From NCBI GenBank assembly GCA_030592625.1, contig JAUVIY010000076.1, positions 1 to 9,873 on the forward strand: a stretch of 9,873 nucleotides of DNA, in the 5' to 3' direction. This document shows, piece by piece, positions 1 to 6,967 of this stretch. A program made the translations under genes and the position numbers. The notes under the pieces are model-generated. The model was not told where the DNA came from. It saw only the letters and a program-made list of their open reading frames with translations, and searched no databases. Every line of letters starts with the position of its first letter. Position 1 is the first letter of the stretch. The stretch is from Spirochaeta sp. (GTDB lineage Bacteria; Spirochaetota; Spirochaetia; DSM-2461).

Positions 1-1
1 T

Positions 2-544
2 AACGGAAATGTCGGTTACATGTGGGCAAATGGTAGAGTTCGATTTGAAAATGGAGCGCTCTTAACTGTGACAACCGGCCTTGGATATCCGGATGATGGA
101 GCTGGAAGCAACGATCAGGGAATGGTTATGTACTGTGAAGGTGAGGACTGCGGCGCCATGATTAAGCATAACGATCAGTTCAGAGGAGTCAGTCACTGTT
201 ATATCGATAACATTGGTGTTGCCGGCAGTAAGTTCAACTTTATCAACCCTGATTTCTTCCGGCTGGTACCATGGGAAGGTGAAGGATTCAAGCCTATAGG
301 ATACGGTTTTGATTCAGTCACGGCAAATATACAATCAATGGTGGATATTGAAAATCTTGACGATGCTGAAAATATTATATCCCGCCGGAAAGAGATAAAG
401 TTAATAGACGATAGAGGAATTATCGCAACTCCTGCGAACAGTTCAATCAATGAGCTGGTAGTCGAGGCTGCCAGAGTCTCTATAGAAAATGAAGGTAAAT
501 CAGTAAAAATTCTATATGGAGATCATCCCCACATAGAGGGATAA
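2..544 (+). CDS. Gfo/Idh/MocA-family oxidoreductase, C-terminal part (5' end outside window)
   Basis: The frame is open from base 2 to the TAA at 542-544, so the 180 visible residues are the C-terminal part of a gene that starts before the window. The ATG at 20 is internal. The sequence resembles the alpha/beta C-terminal domain of Gfo/Idh/MocA oxidoreductases: a beta-sheet stretch (VRFENGALLTVTTG) that frames the substrate pocket, and a final segment with the family's INELVVEAARVSIENEGKSV ending. These enzymes oxidise or reduce sugars, inositols and related polyols with NAD(P). The N-terminal Rossmann domain and catalytic lysine are not in view, so the substrate cannot be named. Only 11 bp separate the stop from the aminotransferase ATG, so the two are probably co-transcribed. 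The DNA is AT-rich compared with 2-6.8 kb. Confidence 0.8.
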   Translation, partial: NGNVGYMWANGRVRFENGALLTVTTGLGYPDDGAGSNDQGMVMYCEGEDCGAMIKHNDQFRGVSHCYIDNIGVAGSKFNFINPDFFRLVPWEGEGFKPIGYGFDSVTANIQSMVDIENLDDAENIISRRKEIKLIDDRGIIATPANSSINELVVEAARVSIENEGKSVKILYGDHPHIEG

Positions 545-548
545 AGGA
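543..548 (+). promoter_or_regulatory. Shine-Dalgarno of the aminotransferase gene
   Basis: AAGGAG overlaps the last bases of the upstream stop codon and lies 7 nt before the ATG at 556. This fixes the start codon and suggests translation coupled to the upstream gene. Confidence 0.75.
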
Positions 549-555
549 GCCAAGA

Positions 556-1941
556 ATGGCACAGTATAATCTTACACCGGTAGAAGTACCGGCAGTTGAA
601 ACTCAATACAGAAGAATAAAAACAAAACTTCCGGTACCGGAATCTCTTGGCATTTTCAACAATCTCTCAGAATCTGAACCAAGGAGTATGATGGGGCAGC
701 CTCCGATTATTTGGGATAAAGCAGAAGGGTTTCAGATTGAAGATCCCTGGGGTAATAAATGGATTGACTGGTCTTCAGGAGTTCTTATTGCAAACTCAGG
801 TCACGGAAGAATCGAGGTTCGTGAGGCTCTTAAAAAGATAATTGACAAACCCCTATTATCTTCCTATGTATTTGTTCATGAAAAAAGGGCGGAGTTAACC
901 GGGATGCTGCAGGCTCTTGCACCTGATCCTGAAGATTATTCTGTCTTTCTCTTAAGCACAGGAAGCGAAGCTGTAGAAAATGCCATTAAACTTGCAAGAA
1001 CCTATGCGATTGAAAAACATGGTAAAGAAAAACGCTATATCGTTTCCTTTAACAATGCCTTCCACGGCAGGACTCTTGGATCACAGCTTGCCGGAGGAAT
1101 GGATAAACTTAAAACATGGATCGTGGGCGAAGGGAAAACCTTCATCCAGGTACCCTTCCCGGATGGTTATAAGAACGAAGATACAAGTTTTGATCTGTTC
1201 CTAACAAGTATAAAGGAGCAGGGAGTAACAGGAGATCAGATCGCAGGTATTATTACCGAATCATACCAGGGGGTGGGTCCTGATTTTCTACCTGTTGAGT
1301 ACGCTCAAGCCATGCAGGATTTCTGCAGGAAGTACGATGTTATCTCCATATATGACGAAGTACAGGCCGGCTTTGGTCGTTCCGGTAAGATGTTTACCTA
1401 CGAGCATTACGGAGTTGAACCTGATTTAATTGTCTGCGGTAAAGGAATAACCTCTTCACTACCCCTTTCTGCTGTAATTGGTAAAAAGAAAGTACTGGAC
1501 CTCTATGCACCGGGATCAATGACATCAACCCATTCCGGCAGCCCCCTGCCTGTTGTTACAGCTGTGGAGAATTTGAAACTGATAGAGAAAGAGAAACTTG
1601 TAGAGAATAGCCGAAAACTTGGAATAGTCCTATTGCAGGGACTGCAGATAATAGTCAATAAGTATCCCGACAGACTTGGCTGTCTTCATGGAAAGGGACT
1701 TGTGGCCGGGATTCAGGTGGTAAAACCGGGAACAAAGGAACCCGATTCGGAAACTGCAAAAAACATCAATGAGAAATGTTTTCAGAAAGGGCTTTTGATG
1801 TTTGCACCCGTAGGGATTGCCGGGGAGTGTATAAAGATCGCGCCTCCTCTGGTAATCACCGAAGATGCTCTGAAAGAGGGAATAGAAGTTTTAGAAGAAG
1901 CTTGTGATGAAATACTTGGGAATAGACAGGACTCGTTATAA
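556..1941 (+). CDS. Class III PLP-dependent aminotransferase (GabT/ArgD-like)
   Basis: A complete 461-residue fold type I aminotransferase, a normal length for class III. Visible landmarks are the phosphate-binding STGSEAVE (134-141), NAFHGRTLG (167-175), YDEVQAGFGRSGK (266-278) with D267 expected to hold the PLP pyridine nitrogen, and CGKGI with K296 as the Schiff-base lysine. THSGSPLP follows near residue 329. The family moves an amino group from omega-amines such as 4-aminobutyrate, ornithine or diaminobutyrate, or from amino acids, to a keto acid in the cytosol. The motifs do not fix the substrate. Pairing with a Gfo/Idh dehydrogenase suggests a two-step alcohol-to-amine conversion or its reverse in catabolism of an amino compound, which is inference. 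A strong Shine-Dalgarno supports the start. The gene ends tail to tail with the minus-strand gene and shares the palindrome TTATAA. It is AT-rich like its upstream partner. Confidence 0.9.
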   Translation: MAQYNLTPVEVPAVETQYRRIKTKLPVPESLGIFNNLSESEPRSMMGQPPIIWDKAEGFQIEDPWGNKWIDWSSGVLIANSGHGRIEVREALKKIIDKPLLSSYVFVHEKRAELTGMLQALAPDPEDYSVFLLSTGSEAVENAIKLARTYAIEKHGKEKRYIVSFNNAFHGRTLGSQLAGGMDKLKTWIVGEGKTFIQVPFPDGYKNEDTSFDLFLTSIKEQGVTGDQIAGIITESYQGVGPDFLPVEYAQAMQDFCRKYDVISIYDEVQAGFGRSGKMFTYEHYGVEPDLIVCGKGITSSLPLSAVIGKKKVLDLYAPGSMTSTHSGSPLPVVTAVENLKLIEKEKLVENSRKLGIVLLQGLQIIVNKYPDRLGCLHGKGLVAGIQVVKPGTKEPDSETAKNINEKCFQKGLLMFAPVGIAGECIKIAPPLVITEDALKEGIEVLEEACDEILGNRQDSL

Positions 1942-2895
1942 AGCGGCTTTAAATGCCTTAATTACTTTCAGCGCCCTGAAAGTGTTCCACCGACTTGGTC
2001 CTCCGGTCTTTTCCATCTGAACATGAGATTCACCCGGGTGGCGGTTCTGTACCGGCCATCGCCCGTCCCTTCGGCGTTTTGACATCAGGACATTCATTGA
2101 CCATTCAAGCCTGTCATCCCAGGTTCTGCCGGCGTCGGCGAAATATTCCAGTCCCCTGAGGATGTCGAAATACCATCGGGTCGGCCAGGATATTTTCAGC
2201 ATCCGATTATCCATAACCTCGCCGGTTCGATGAGACTTGCAGAGTTCGTGTTTCAGGAGAAACTCTTCAGCGGATTCCATGGCTTCTTCCACCTGAACCT
2301 GACGATAATCCGGACAACGTTCCCGAAATAACCGGAAGGCCTCCAGACAGCTGATGGTGGTATGGACCGAGCTGTGAACAACCACGCTGCGGACGGATCG
2401 GCAGTTCCAGGCGCCGTCGGGCATCATCCGGGAAAGAAGGTGGTCTGCCATTCGTTCCAGGGATTTCGTGTCAGTACTGGAATCCGTACTGAAATACACA
2501 GCCGTCTGAAGAAACATGGCCCCTATACAGTCATCCGTCGTTTTCCCGTCCGCAGTGACATATAATCCGCCATCCTCCCCCAGTAATCTGTCAATGGTTC
2601 GTTTAACAGCCAGTCGGGGACCGGTGGTGTCCGGTGGAATCCCGAGGTGCATCAGTTCCAGGAGGGTATAATGAGTACTCGTCCATTTCGGTTGATAGTA
2701 AGCCCTGCCCCAATCGCCGTCGCTGCATTGCCGCTCCAGAATCTCAAGACCCCAACCTTCCCCGGGTATCCTGCCCCGGAGATCCTTGAGTGTTTCAGTA
2801 TTATCCATCAGAAGATGGCGCCGAACCATGTACTGTATCGAGACATCACCATCCAGAAGCCAATCGAGTAATTCCCGGGTAAGGTACTCAGACAT
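1936..2895 (-). CDS. Squalene-cyclase/prenyltransferase-like alpha-toroid protein, uncharacterised
   Basis: The protein has 319 residues from the chosen ATG at 2895. Three DG-x-W units resemble the QW/prenyltransferase repeats of alpha/alpha toroids: QCSDGDWG (56-63), MMPDGAWNCR (157-166) and RRDGRWP (275-281). There is also a conserved-looking HSSVHTT (174-180) beside the second. No DxDD cyclase motif and no recognisable zinc triad of a farnesyltransferase is visible, and it is about half the length of a squalene-hopene cyclase. It is therefore fold-related, with unknown activity, probably cytosolic; there is no signal peptide or membrane segment. An alternative start at 2922 adds nine residues (MYALFYNRY) but lies upstream of a perfect TATAAT. 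The ATG at 2895, 6 nt after that box, fits better and implies a leaderless mRNA. The stop overlaps the aminotransferase stop. Confidence 0.75.
   Translation of the reverse strand: MSEYLTRELLDWLLDGDVSIQYMVRRHLLMDNTETLKDLRGRIPGEGWGLEILERQCSDGDWGRAYYQPKWTSTHYTLLELMHLGIPPDTTGPRLAVKRTIDRLLGEDGGLYVTADGKTTDDCIGAMFLQTAVYFSTDSSTDTKSLERMADHLLSRMMPDGAWNCRSVRSVVVHSSVHTTISCLEAFRLFRERCPDYRQVQVEEAMESAEEFLLKHELCKSHRTGEVMDNRMLKISWPTRWYFDILRGLEYFADAGRTWDDRLEWSMNVLMSKRRRDGRWPVQNRHPGESHVQMEKTGGPSRWNTFRALKVIKAFKAAL
1964..1983. terminator. Candidate hairpin after the aminotransferase gene
   Basis: ACTTTCAG and CTGAAAGT form a perfect 8-bp stem with a CGCC loop, 22 nt after the plus-strand stop. It lies inside the 3' coding end of the converging gene. 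There is no U tract on either strand, so an intrinsic terminator is only a possibility. Confidence 0.25.
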
Positions 2896-2901
2896 ATACC
2901 G

Positions 2902-2929
2902 ATTATAGAAGAGGGCGTACAATTGTGCA
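2902..2929 (-). promoter_or_regulatory. Promoter for the toroid gene, apparently leaderless
   Basis: On the minus strand, TGCACA (2924-2929) and a perfect TATAAT (2902-2907) are separated by 16 bp. The ATG follows 6 nt after the TATAAT, so transcription should begin at or next to the start codon. No Shine-Dalgarno is present. Confidence 0.55.
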
Positions 2930-3179
2930 TGTCCTGTCCCTCTTTCTGAACCATTCCATCTTCCCTTATCAGGATAGTCTTCTTATTACCTTACTTCCGA
3001 ATGCTGCCGATGGTTTTCAGCACTTGCTTTTTTCAATTGCCATAGGTTATGTCTCCTCAATTATTGTTGATCCATTTTATAACGTCATGCGTAGTTCAAT
3101 CCCGAACAATCCTGCTGTTTCAGGCCGCTTCTTCCATCGGTAATTGCCTTCAACCGATCGATATTGCGAATTAAGAAAA
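2930..3179. other. Intergenic gap between two minus-strand genes, no convincing gene
   Basis: About 250 bp. A 72-codon plus-strand frame at 2925-3143 has no Shine-Dalgarno and looks like chance. On the minus strand a 9-codon ORF (3043 to 3017, MAIEKSKC then TGA) has GAGGAG 9 nt upstream; it could be a leader peptide or the stump of a lost gene. ATCGGT/ACCGAT (3136-3158) makes a weak 6-bp hairpin just after the oxidoreductase stop. Confidence 0.4.
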
Positions 3180-4151
3180 CTAAGGATTATCAATTTCCAA
3201 TACGATATTACCCGCGTGGGGTCCTTTCACCACTGTCTTATGGGCCTCACCGGCTTCTTCGAGGGAATACAATGACGCCACAGGTGGCCTGACACTCCCG
3301 CTTCGAACTCCTTCCTCGATCAACCGGGCGTATTCCCGACGTTCCTCAAGGGTGGCCAGGGGCATTCGGATTCCCATAACGACACTTTCAGAGCTCATGA
3401 GGTCACGGGGAGAGATTTCAATGCGGCCCCGGCTTCCGACAACCACCACCCGGCCGCCGGGAGCGAGAATTTTCAGATCGCTATCAAGATTGATGTTGGC
3501 CAGCATTTCCACGATGAGATTCACACCTGATCCCCCGGTGGCTTCCCTGATGGCTTTAAATCGACCGGGGTCCCGGTGACTGAAGCATTCTGCAGCACCG
3601 TTTTTGCGAACCAATGCTTCGCCCTCCCTGGATCCTGCCGTGCCGTACACTGTAATACTCCGAGGGGCGGCCAGCTGAAGACAGGCCAGTCCCACACCGC
3701 CACTGGCGCCGTGAACCAATACGGACTCGCCGGGGGAGGCGCCTCCCCGGGTGAAGAGCGCCCTTGCGGCGGTGAAATACGGAACGCCCAGGCTGGCTCC
3801 TTCCGCCCAGTCCAGCTTCTCCGGAAAGGGGAATACCTGCCCCGGGGAACAAAGGCAGTATTCGGCATAGGTACCGGTCACAGAGCCGGCGATATAGACC
3901 TCCTCACCGCCGGCATAACCGATTACTCCGTCACCCACATCTTCAACGGTTCCCGCACCGTCCATACCCGGGGTAAAAGGCAGTGTCGGAGAGTATCCTT
4001 GAGCGCCGGAACGCAGATAGCTGTCCACCGGGTTCACACCGGCCGTATGAAGTTTGACGAGTATACGTCCCGGGCCGGGTATTGGTTTGGGCACATCCCG
4101 GACGACAAGAACTTCCGGTCCTCCGTATTCGGTGACAATAATGGCCCGCAT
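3180..4151 (-). CDS. Zinc-independent quinone oxidoreductase (QOR/zeta-crystallin type MDR)
   Basis: A 323-residue medium-chain dehydrogenase/reductase of normal QOR length. Landmarks in order are GVNPVD (38-43) in the substrate-binding GroES-like domain, TPGMDGAGTVEDVG (60-73), and the nucleotide-binding HGASGGVGLACLQLA (147-161) typical of NADPH-dependent QORs. The second half is a Rossmann fold with GGRVVVVGSRG. The cysteine-rich zinc lobe of alcohol dehydrogenases is absent. The expected role is NADPH-dependent reduction of quinones or activated alkenes in the cytosol. It is the last gene of a three-gene operon. Its ATG overlaps the Nudix stop as TGATG, and AGGAAG lies 6 nt upstream, so translation is probably coupled. 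The physiological substrate is not evident. Confidence 0.88.
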   Translation of the reverse strand: MRAIIVTEYGGPEVLVVRDVPKPIPGPGRILVKLHTAGVNPVDSYLRSGAQGYSPTLPFTPGMDGAGTVEDVGDGVIGYAGGEEVYIAGSVTGTYAEYCLCSPGQVFPFPEKLDWAEGASLGVPYFTAARALFTRGGASPGESVLVHGASGGVGLACLQLAAPRSITVYGTAGSREGEALVRKNGAAECFSHRDPGRFKAIREATGGSGVNLIVEMLANINLDSDLKILAPGGRVVVVGSRGRIEISPRDLMSSESVVMGIRMPLATLEERREYARLIEEGVRSGSVRPPVASLYSLEEAGEAHKTVVKGPHAGNIVLEIDNP

Positions 4152-4729
4152 CAGAGTCTTCCTGAGGCCCGCAGATAAAAAAACCAGGCCTGAAGAGTTA
4201 TGGCGCTGTCATATGGAGCCTGACCCAACATCATCTCCAGGTCGCTGAATACCACTTTGTGGACATCGAGAATCTCATGTTCATCCAGGTTCAGTTCGGC
4301 TACTTTTTCCAGACCTCTGGCGAGATACGTGAATGTTCTGTTGGTCATGAAGGCAGGATTGGGGCTCACCGAACCGATCTCCCGGAGTTCGGACGCTATA
4401 AAGCCGGTTTCCTCCAGAAGCTCCCTTGCAGCGGCCTGCGCCGGATTCTCGCCGGGATCGATGACACCGGCTGGAAATTCCAACCCCACCTTCTCAGTAC
4501 CGTGACGGTATTGCCGAACGATGAGGAAAGAGGGCATTCCTCCTCCATCACCAGCCAGCTCCGGGATGATGGTAACCCAGTCAGGAGCATCGACGGAGAC
4601 GAAAGGCGCATGCTTACCCTCGGGAGAGCGTCTGCGAACGGACCGCAGACGGAAGATTCCGGCATCGTACCGGATTTCACTGTCCAGGTTTTCCCATACC
4701 AGATGGGAATCGTCGGTTTCTCGATTCAT
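4151..4729 (-). CDS. Nudix hydrolase, ADP-ribose pyrophosphatase-like
   Basis: The protein has 192 residues. A complete Nudix box (GX5EX7REUXEEXGU) spans residues 88-110: G, six residues on E, then RELLEETGF with the metal-binding glutamates. EFPAG directly before it and a leading beta-strand (FLIVRQYRHG) are typical of ADP-ribose/NUDT5-like members. The family hydrolyses ADP-ribose or related nucleoside diphosphates with Mg2+ as metabolite housekeeping. The ATG at 4729 is preferred over a GTG at 4735, because AAGGAG (4735-4740) overlaps that GTG and sits 5 nt before the ATG. The gene begins 14 bp after the aminomutase stop and ends overlapping the oxidoreductase start. Substrate specificity is inferred only from overall resemblance. 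Confidence 0.85.
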   Translation of the reverse strand: MNRETDDSHLVWENLDSEIRYDAGIFRLRSVRRRSPEGKHAPFVSVDAPDWVTIIPELAGDGGGMPSFLIVRQYRHGTEKVGLEFPAGVIDPGENPAQAAARELLEETGFIASELREIGSVSPNPAFMTNRTFTYLARGLEKVAELNLDEHEILDVHKVVFSDLEMMLGQAPYDSAITLQAWFFYLRASGRL

Positions 4730-4734
4730 TATCA

Positions 4735-4740
4735 CTCCTT
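4735..4740 (-). promoter_or_regulatory. Shine-Dalgarno deciding the Nudix start
   Basis: AAGGAG on the minus strand overlaps the alternative GTG codon (4733-4735) and is 5 nt from the ATG at 4729. This makes the ATG the real start. Confidence 0.7.
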
Positions 4741-4743
4741 GGT

Positions 4744-5778
4744 TTACGGCGGATCAGGGTATAGGCCTTCAAGGCCGTCGGGGGTTCTCAGTTTCCAACC
4801 TTTATCGGTCCGGCCCAGCACATGGTCGGTTCCCAGAAGTACCTTCCCACCACCGCCCGGGAGGTCCACAGCGAAGACCGGCATAGCCAGCCCGCTCACT
4901 CGGGATCGCAGCTCTTCGGTGAGACGCCGGGCTTCATCGAGGGGCAGGCGAAAATGATTCGTTCCCTCGGCCAGGTCTCCCTGAAACAGATAATAGGGTT
5001 TCACCCCGGCGCTCACCAGAGCACGGGAAAGTTCTTCCAGGACTTCCACGTCGTCGTTCACCCCGCGGAGCAGCACGGCCTGGTTAATCACCGGTAAACC
5101 CCGGCGCTGAAGCCTTTCGATGGAACACAGGGCTTCTGTGGACAGTTCCCTGGGATGATTGGCCTGAATCACAATCCAGAGGGGACGCCGTCTGCCAAGC
5201 CCCCGGACCAGGGATCGGGTGATGCGACCGGGTTCGACAATGGGCATCCGTGTAGCCAGACGCAGAACGATATCCGGCCTGGCGGTCCGGAAGCGGTCTA
5301 TCAGCTTCAGCAGTCGCCTGTTATTAAGCGTAAGTGGGTCTCCCCCGGAGAGAAGGAGTTCCTTCACTTCTCTGTTTTTCGCCAGCCAGATTGAGATGGC
5401 TTCGACCTGTTTATCGGTGATATCGCCGAAGTCGTCTCCGGTGAGGCGTCTGCGAAAGCAGTAACGACAGTAGAGGGCACATCTACCGGTAACCACAACC
5501 AGGGCCCGGTCGGCATAACGGCGTATCAGCCTGGGGAGGGGGCTGTGGGCTTTTTCCCCCAGAGGGTCCGTCAGCTCTCCGGCACCTCTGATCTGTTCCG
5601 CGGTAGTCGGTATCACCTGACGGCGCAAGGGATCATCCGCAGCTCCATTGAGAAGAGACAGCCAGTGACGGGTTATCCGGAAAGGCGGCCGGGGACCGGC
5701 ATCCACAGCCCGTTGCTCATCGCCGGTCAGTTTCAGTTCAGCAGGAAGTAGTGAATACGCAGCTCGCCCGGAGGTCAT
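4744..5778 (-). CDS. KamA-family radical SAM lysine 2,3-aminomutase (EpmB-length)
   Basis: A 344-residue radical SAM enzyme. The iron-sulfur cysteines are C100, C104 and C107 in GRCALYCRYCFRRR, and SGGDPL (144-149) follows. D268 (QGDLAEG), D305 and K312 (DLPGGGGK) match the lysine-binding aspartates and PLP lysine of clostridial lysine 2,3-aminomutase (C125/C129/C132, D293, D330, K337) at a constant offset of 25. PFRITRHWL and DDPLRRQV (32-56) match the N-terminal part of E. coli EpmB. The length is that of EpmB (about 342) and lacks the roughly 45-residue C-terminal extension of the 416-residue aminomutase. The reaction is S-adenosylmethionine- and PLP-dependent conversion of lysine to beta-lysine, either free or for elongation factor P modification. 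It is the first gene of the operon with Nudix and QOR. The start has no Shine-Dalgarno. Confidence 0.87.
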   Translation of the reverse strand: MTSGRAAYSLLPAELKLTGDEQRAVDAGPRPPFRITRHWLSLLNGAADDPLRRQVIPTTAEQIRGAGELTDPLGEKAHSPLPRLIRRYADRALVVVTGRCALYCRYCFRRRLTGDDFGDITDKQVEAISIWLAKNREVKELLLSGGDPLTLNNRRLLKLIDRFRTARPDIVLRLATRMPIVEPGRITRSLVRGLGRRRPLWIVIQANHPRELSTEALCSIERLQRRGLPVINQAVLLRGVNDDVEVLEELSRALVSAGVKPYYLFQGDLAEGTNHFRLPLDEARRLTEELRSRVSGLAMPVFAVDLPGGGGKVLLGTDHVLGRTDKGWKLRTPDGLEGLYPDPP

Positions 5779-5857
5779 ACATAATAGAATAGCCGCGAGA
5801 CATGAGTGAAGGAAGAGACGTTGGATAAGTCCCTGCCTTTAGACTAATCTGAAAAAC
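5779..5857. promoter_or_regulatory. Divergent promoter region between aminomutase and serine acetyltransferase genes
   Basis: Seventy-nine base pairs must hold both promoters. Minus strand: TATTCT (5786-5791) lies 7 nt before the aminomutase ATG; an overlapping TATTAT (5781-5786) pairs with TTCACT at 18-bp spacing. Plus strand: TAATCT (5845-5850) lies 7 nt before the acetyltransferase ATG, with TTGGAT (5821-5826) 18 bp upstream. Neither ATG has a Shine-Dalgarno. The hexamers are imperfect, so the exact elements are uncertain. Confidence 0.4.
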
Positions 5858-6793
5858 ATGAGTGACAGACACGAACCGCGCATCGCGCAGATAAACAGAA
5901 CCATCATCAACTCTTACGGGGAACTCGGCGGAATCAACCACCTTTCAGGACCGAATCTCCCTTCCCGACGGGGTGTCGTTGAAATCCTTAAAACCATTGA
6001 GACCCTCATCTTTCCGGGATTTCAGTCGGAAGAGAAGCTGGAAGACGACCTGATTACCTACACCATCGGAGCCAAAACCCGGCGTCTTGTGCGGGAAATG
6101 ACGGTGGAAATTGCCCGTAGTCTGGAATACGCCGCGAGAAATGAGGGCAGGGAACTGATCTCCGGAACCTGCCGGAAAGATGCCGAAGTCATCGCGCTGG
6201 ATCTCCTATCCATGATCCCTAAACTCCGAGTGAGGGCCATGGGCGATGTGGAAGCCGCTTTCCGGGGCGATCCTGCCGCCAGAAGTCGTGACGAGGTGAT
6301 ACTTTCCTACCCGGGACTGGAGGCCATCGCCTGCCACCGCATCGCACATGAACTCTACCTCCGCAAAGTCCCGCTCATCCCCAGGATGATGAGCGAACAC
6401 ATCCACAAGAGCACCGGAATCGATATCCATCCTGGAGCTACAATCGGCGACGGTTTTTTCATCGACCATGCCACCGGCGTTGTTGTCGGAGAAACGGCGA
6501 TTATCGGGAAAAACGTGAAACTCTACCAGGGTGTCACCATCGGAGCTTTGAGTGTGGCTAAGGAACTGGCCGACAAAAAGCGGCATCCCACCCTGGAAGA
6601 CAACGTCACAATCTATGCCGGCGCCACAATCCTCGGCGGAAAAACCGTCATCGGAAAAGGATCGGTGATAGGAGGCAATGTCTGGATTACCGGTTCTGTG
6701 CCGGCTTTCTCGGTTGTTTATAGCCGGCCGGCGGACTATCAGGTGAAGAACCGGTATACCGAGGGGGCAGCTGCGGATAATTGGACTATATAA
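5858..6793 (+). CDS. epsC: Serine O-acetyltransferase, EpsC type with long N-terminal domain
   Basis: A 311-residue left-handed beta-helix acetyltransferase that transfers acetyl from acetyl-CoA to L-serine, the first step of cysteine synthesis in the cytosol. Residues 1-130 are a helical N-terminal extension typical of the longer EpsC/CysE subgroup. GDPA (137-140), DIHPGA (189-194) and the IDHATGVVVGET segment (202-213) follow. D138, D189 and H204 correspond to E. coli CysE D92, D143 and H158, the last two being the proposed catalytic pair. H243 in KRHP matches the conserved RHP. Hexapeptide repeats continue to about residue 280. The C terminus ends in Ile (NWTI), as expected for tails that dock into cysteine synthase, but that complex is inferred. 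It is divergent from the aminomutase operon, and no cysK is in view. The start has no Shine-Dalgarno. Confidence 0.92.
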   Translation: MSDRHEPRIAQINRTIINSYGELGGINHLSGPNLPSRRGVVEILKTIETLIFPGFQSEEKLEDDLITYTIGAKTRRLVREMTVEIARSLEYAARNEGRELISGTCRKDAEVIALDLLSMIPKLRVRAMGDVEAAFRGDPAARSRDEVILSYPGLEAIACHRIAHELYLRKVPLIPRMMSEHIHKSTGIDIHPGATIGDGFFIDHATGVVVGETAIIGKNVKLYQGVTIGALSVAKELADKKRHPTLEDNVTIYAGATILGGKTVIGKGSVIGGNVWITGSVPAFSVVYSRPADYQVKNRYTEGAAADNWTI

Positions 6794-6818
6794 TGCAACT
6801 ATATAAGGCATAGTCCAA
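6781..6818. repeat. Inverted repeat over the epsC stop codon
   Basis: TTGGACTAT (6781-6789) and ATAGTCCAA (6810-6818) are perfect 9-bp arms around a 20-nt loop containing the TAA stop. This could be an atypical terminator for epsC or a regulator site. No U tract follows. Confidence 0.35.
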
Positions 6819-6955
6819 GAAGATCATCCTGAATCCAGACCACTGTCTCCGAAAGGACCAGGAATTGAGGGCAGTTTCGAGATCGCTCTATCCGGCTTTC
6901 GATGAAAAATGTAGTCCCACGAGTTTCGTAATGGATTTTCCTTGCTTGCTTCATT

Positions 6956-6961
6956 TATCAT
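6956..6961 (+). promoter_or_regulatory. Candidate -10 element directly upstream of the antitoxin ATG
   Basis: TATCAT matches TATAAT at five of six positions and ends 6 nt before the ATG at 6968. No Shine-Dalgarno and only a poor -35 (TGGATT, 6932-6937) are seen. The rest of the 174-bp gap after epsC holds nothing else I recognise. Confidence 0.4.
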
Positions 6962-6967
6962 AGAACC

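Noticed and set aside
3017..3043. Selenoprotein reading of the in-frame TGA.
   Set aside because: The extension is only 24 codons with no known selenoprotein motif, and no SECIS-like hairpin was identified after the TGA.
2925..3143. 72-codon plus-strand ORF.
   Set aside because: No Shine-Dalgarno, no family resemblance, and its start overlaps the promoter of the minus-strand gene.
3576..4178. 200-codon plus-strand ORF.
   Set aside because: Antisense to the clearly recognisable quinone oxidoreductase; its residues look like reverse-strand translation of GC-rich coding DNA.
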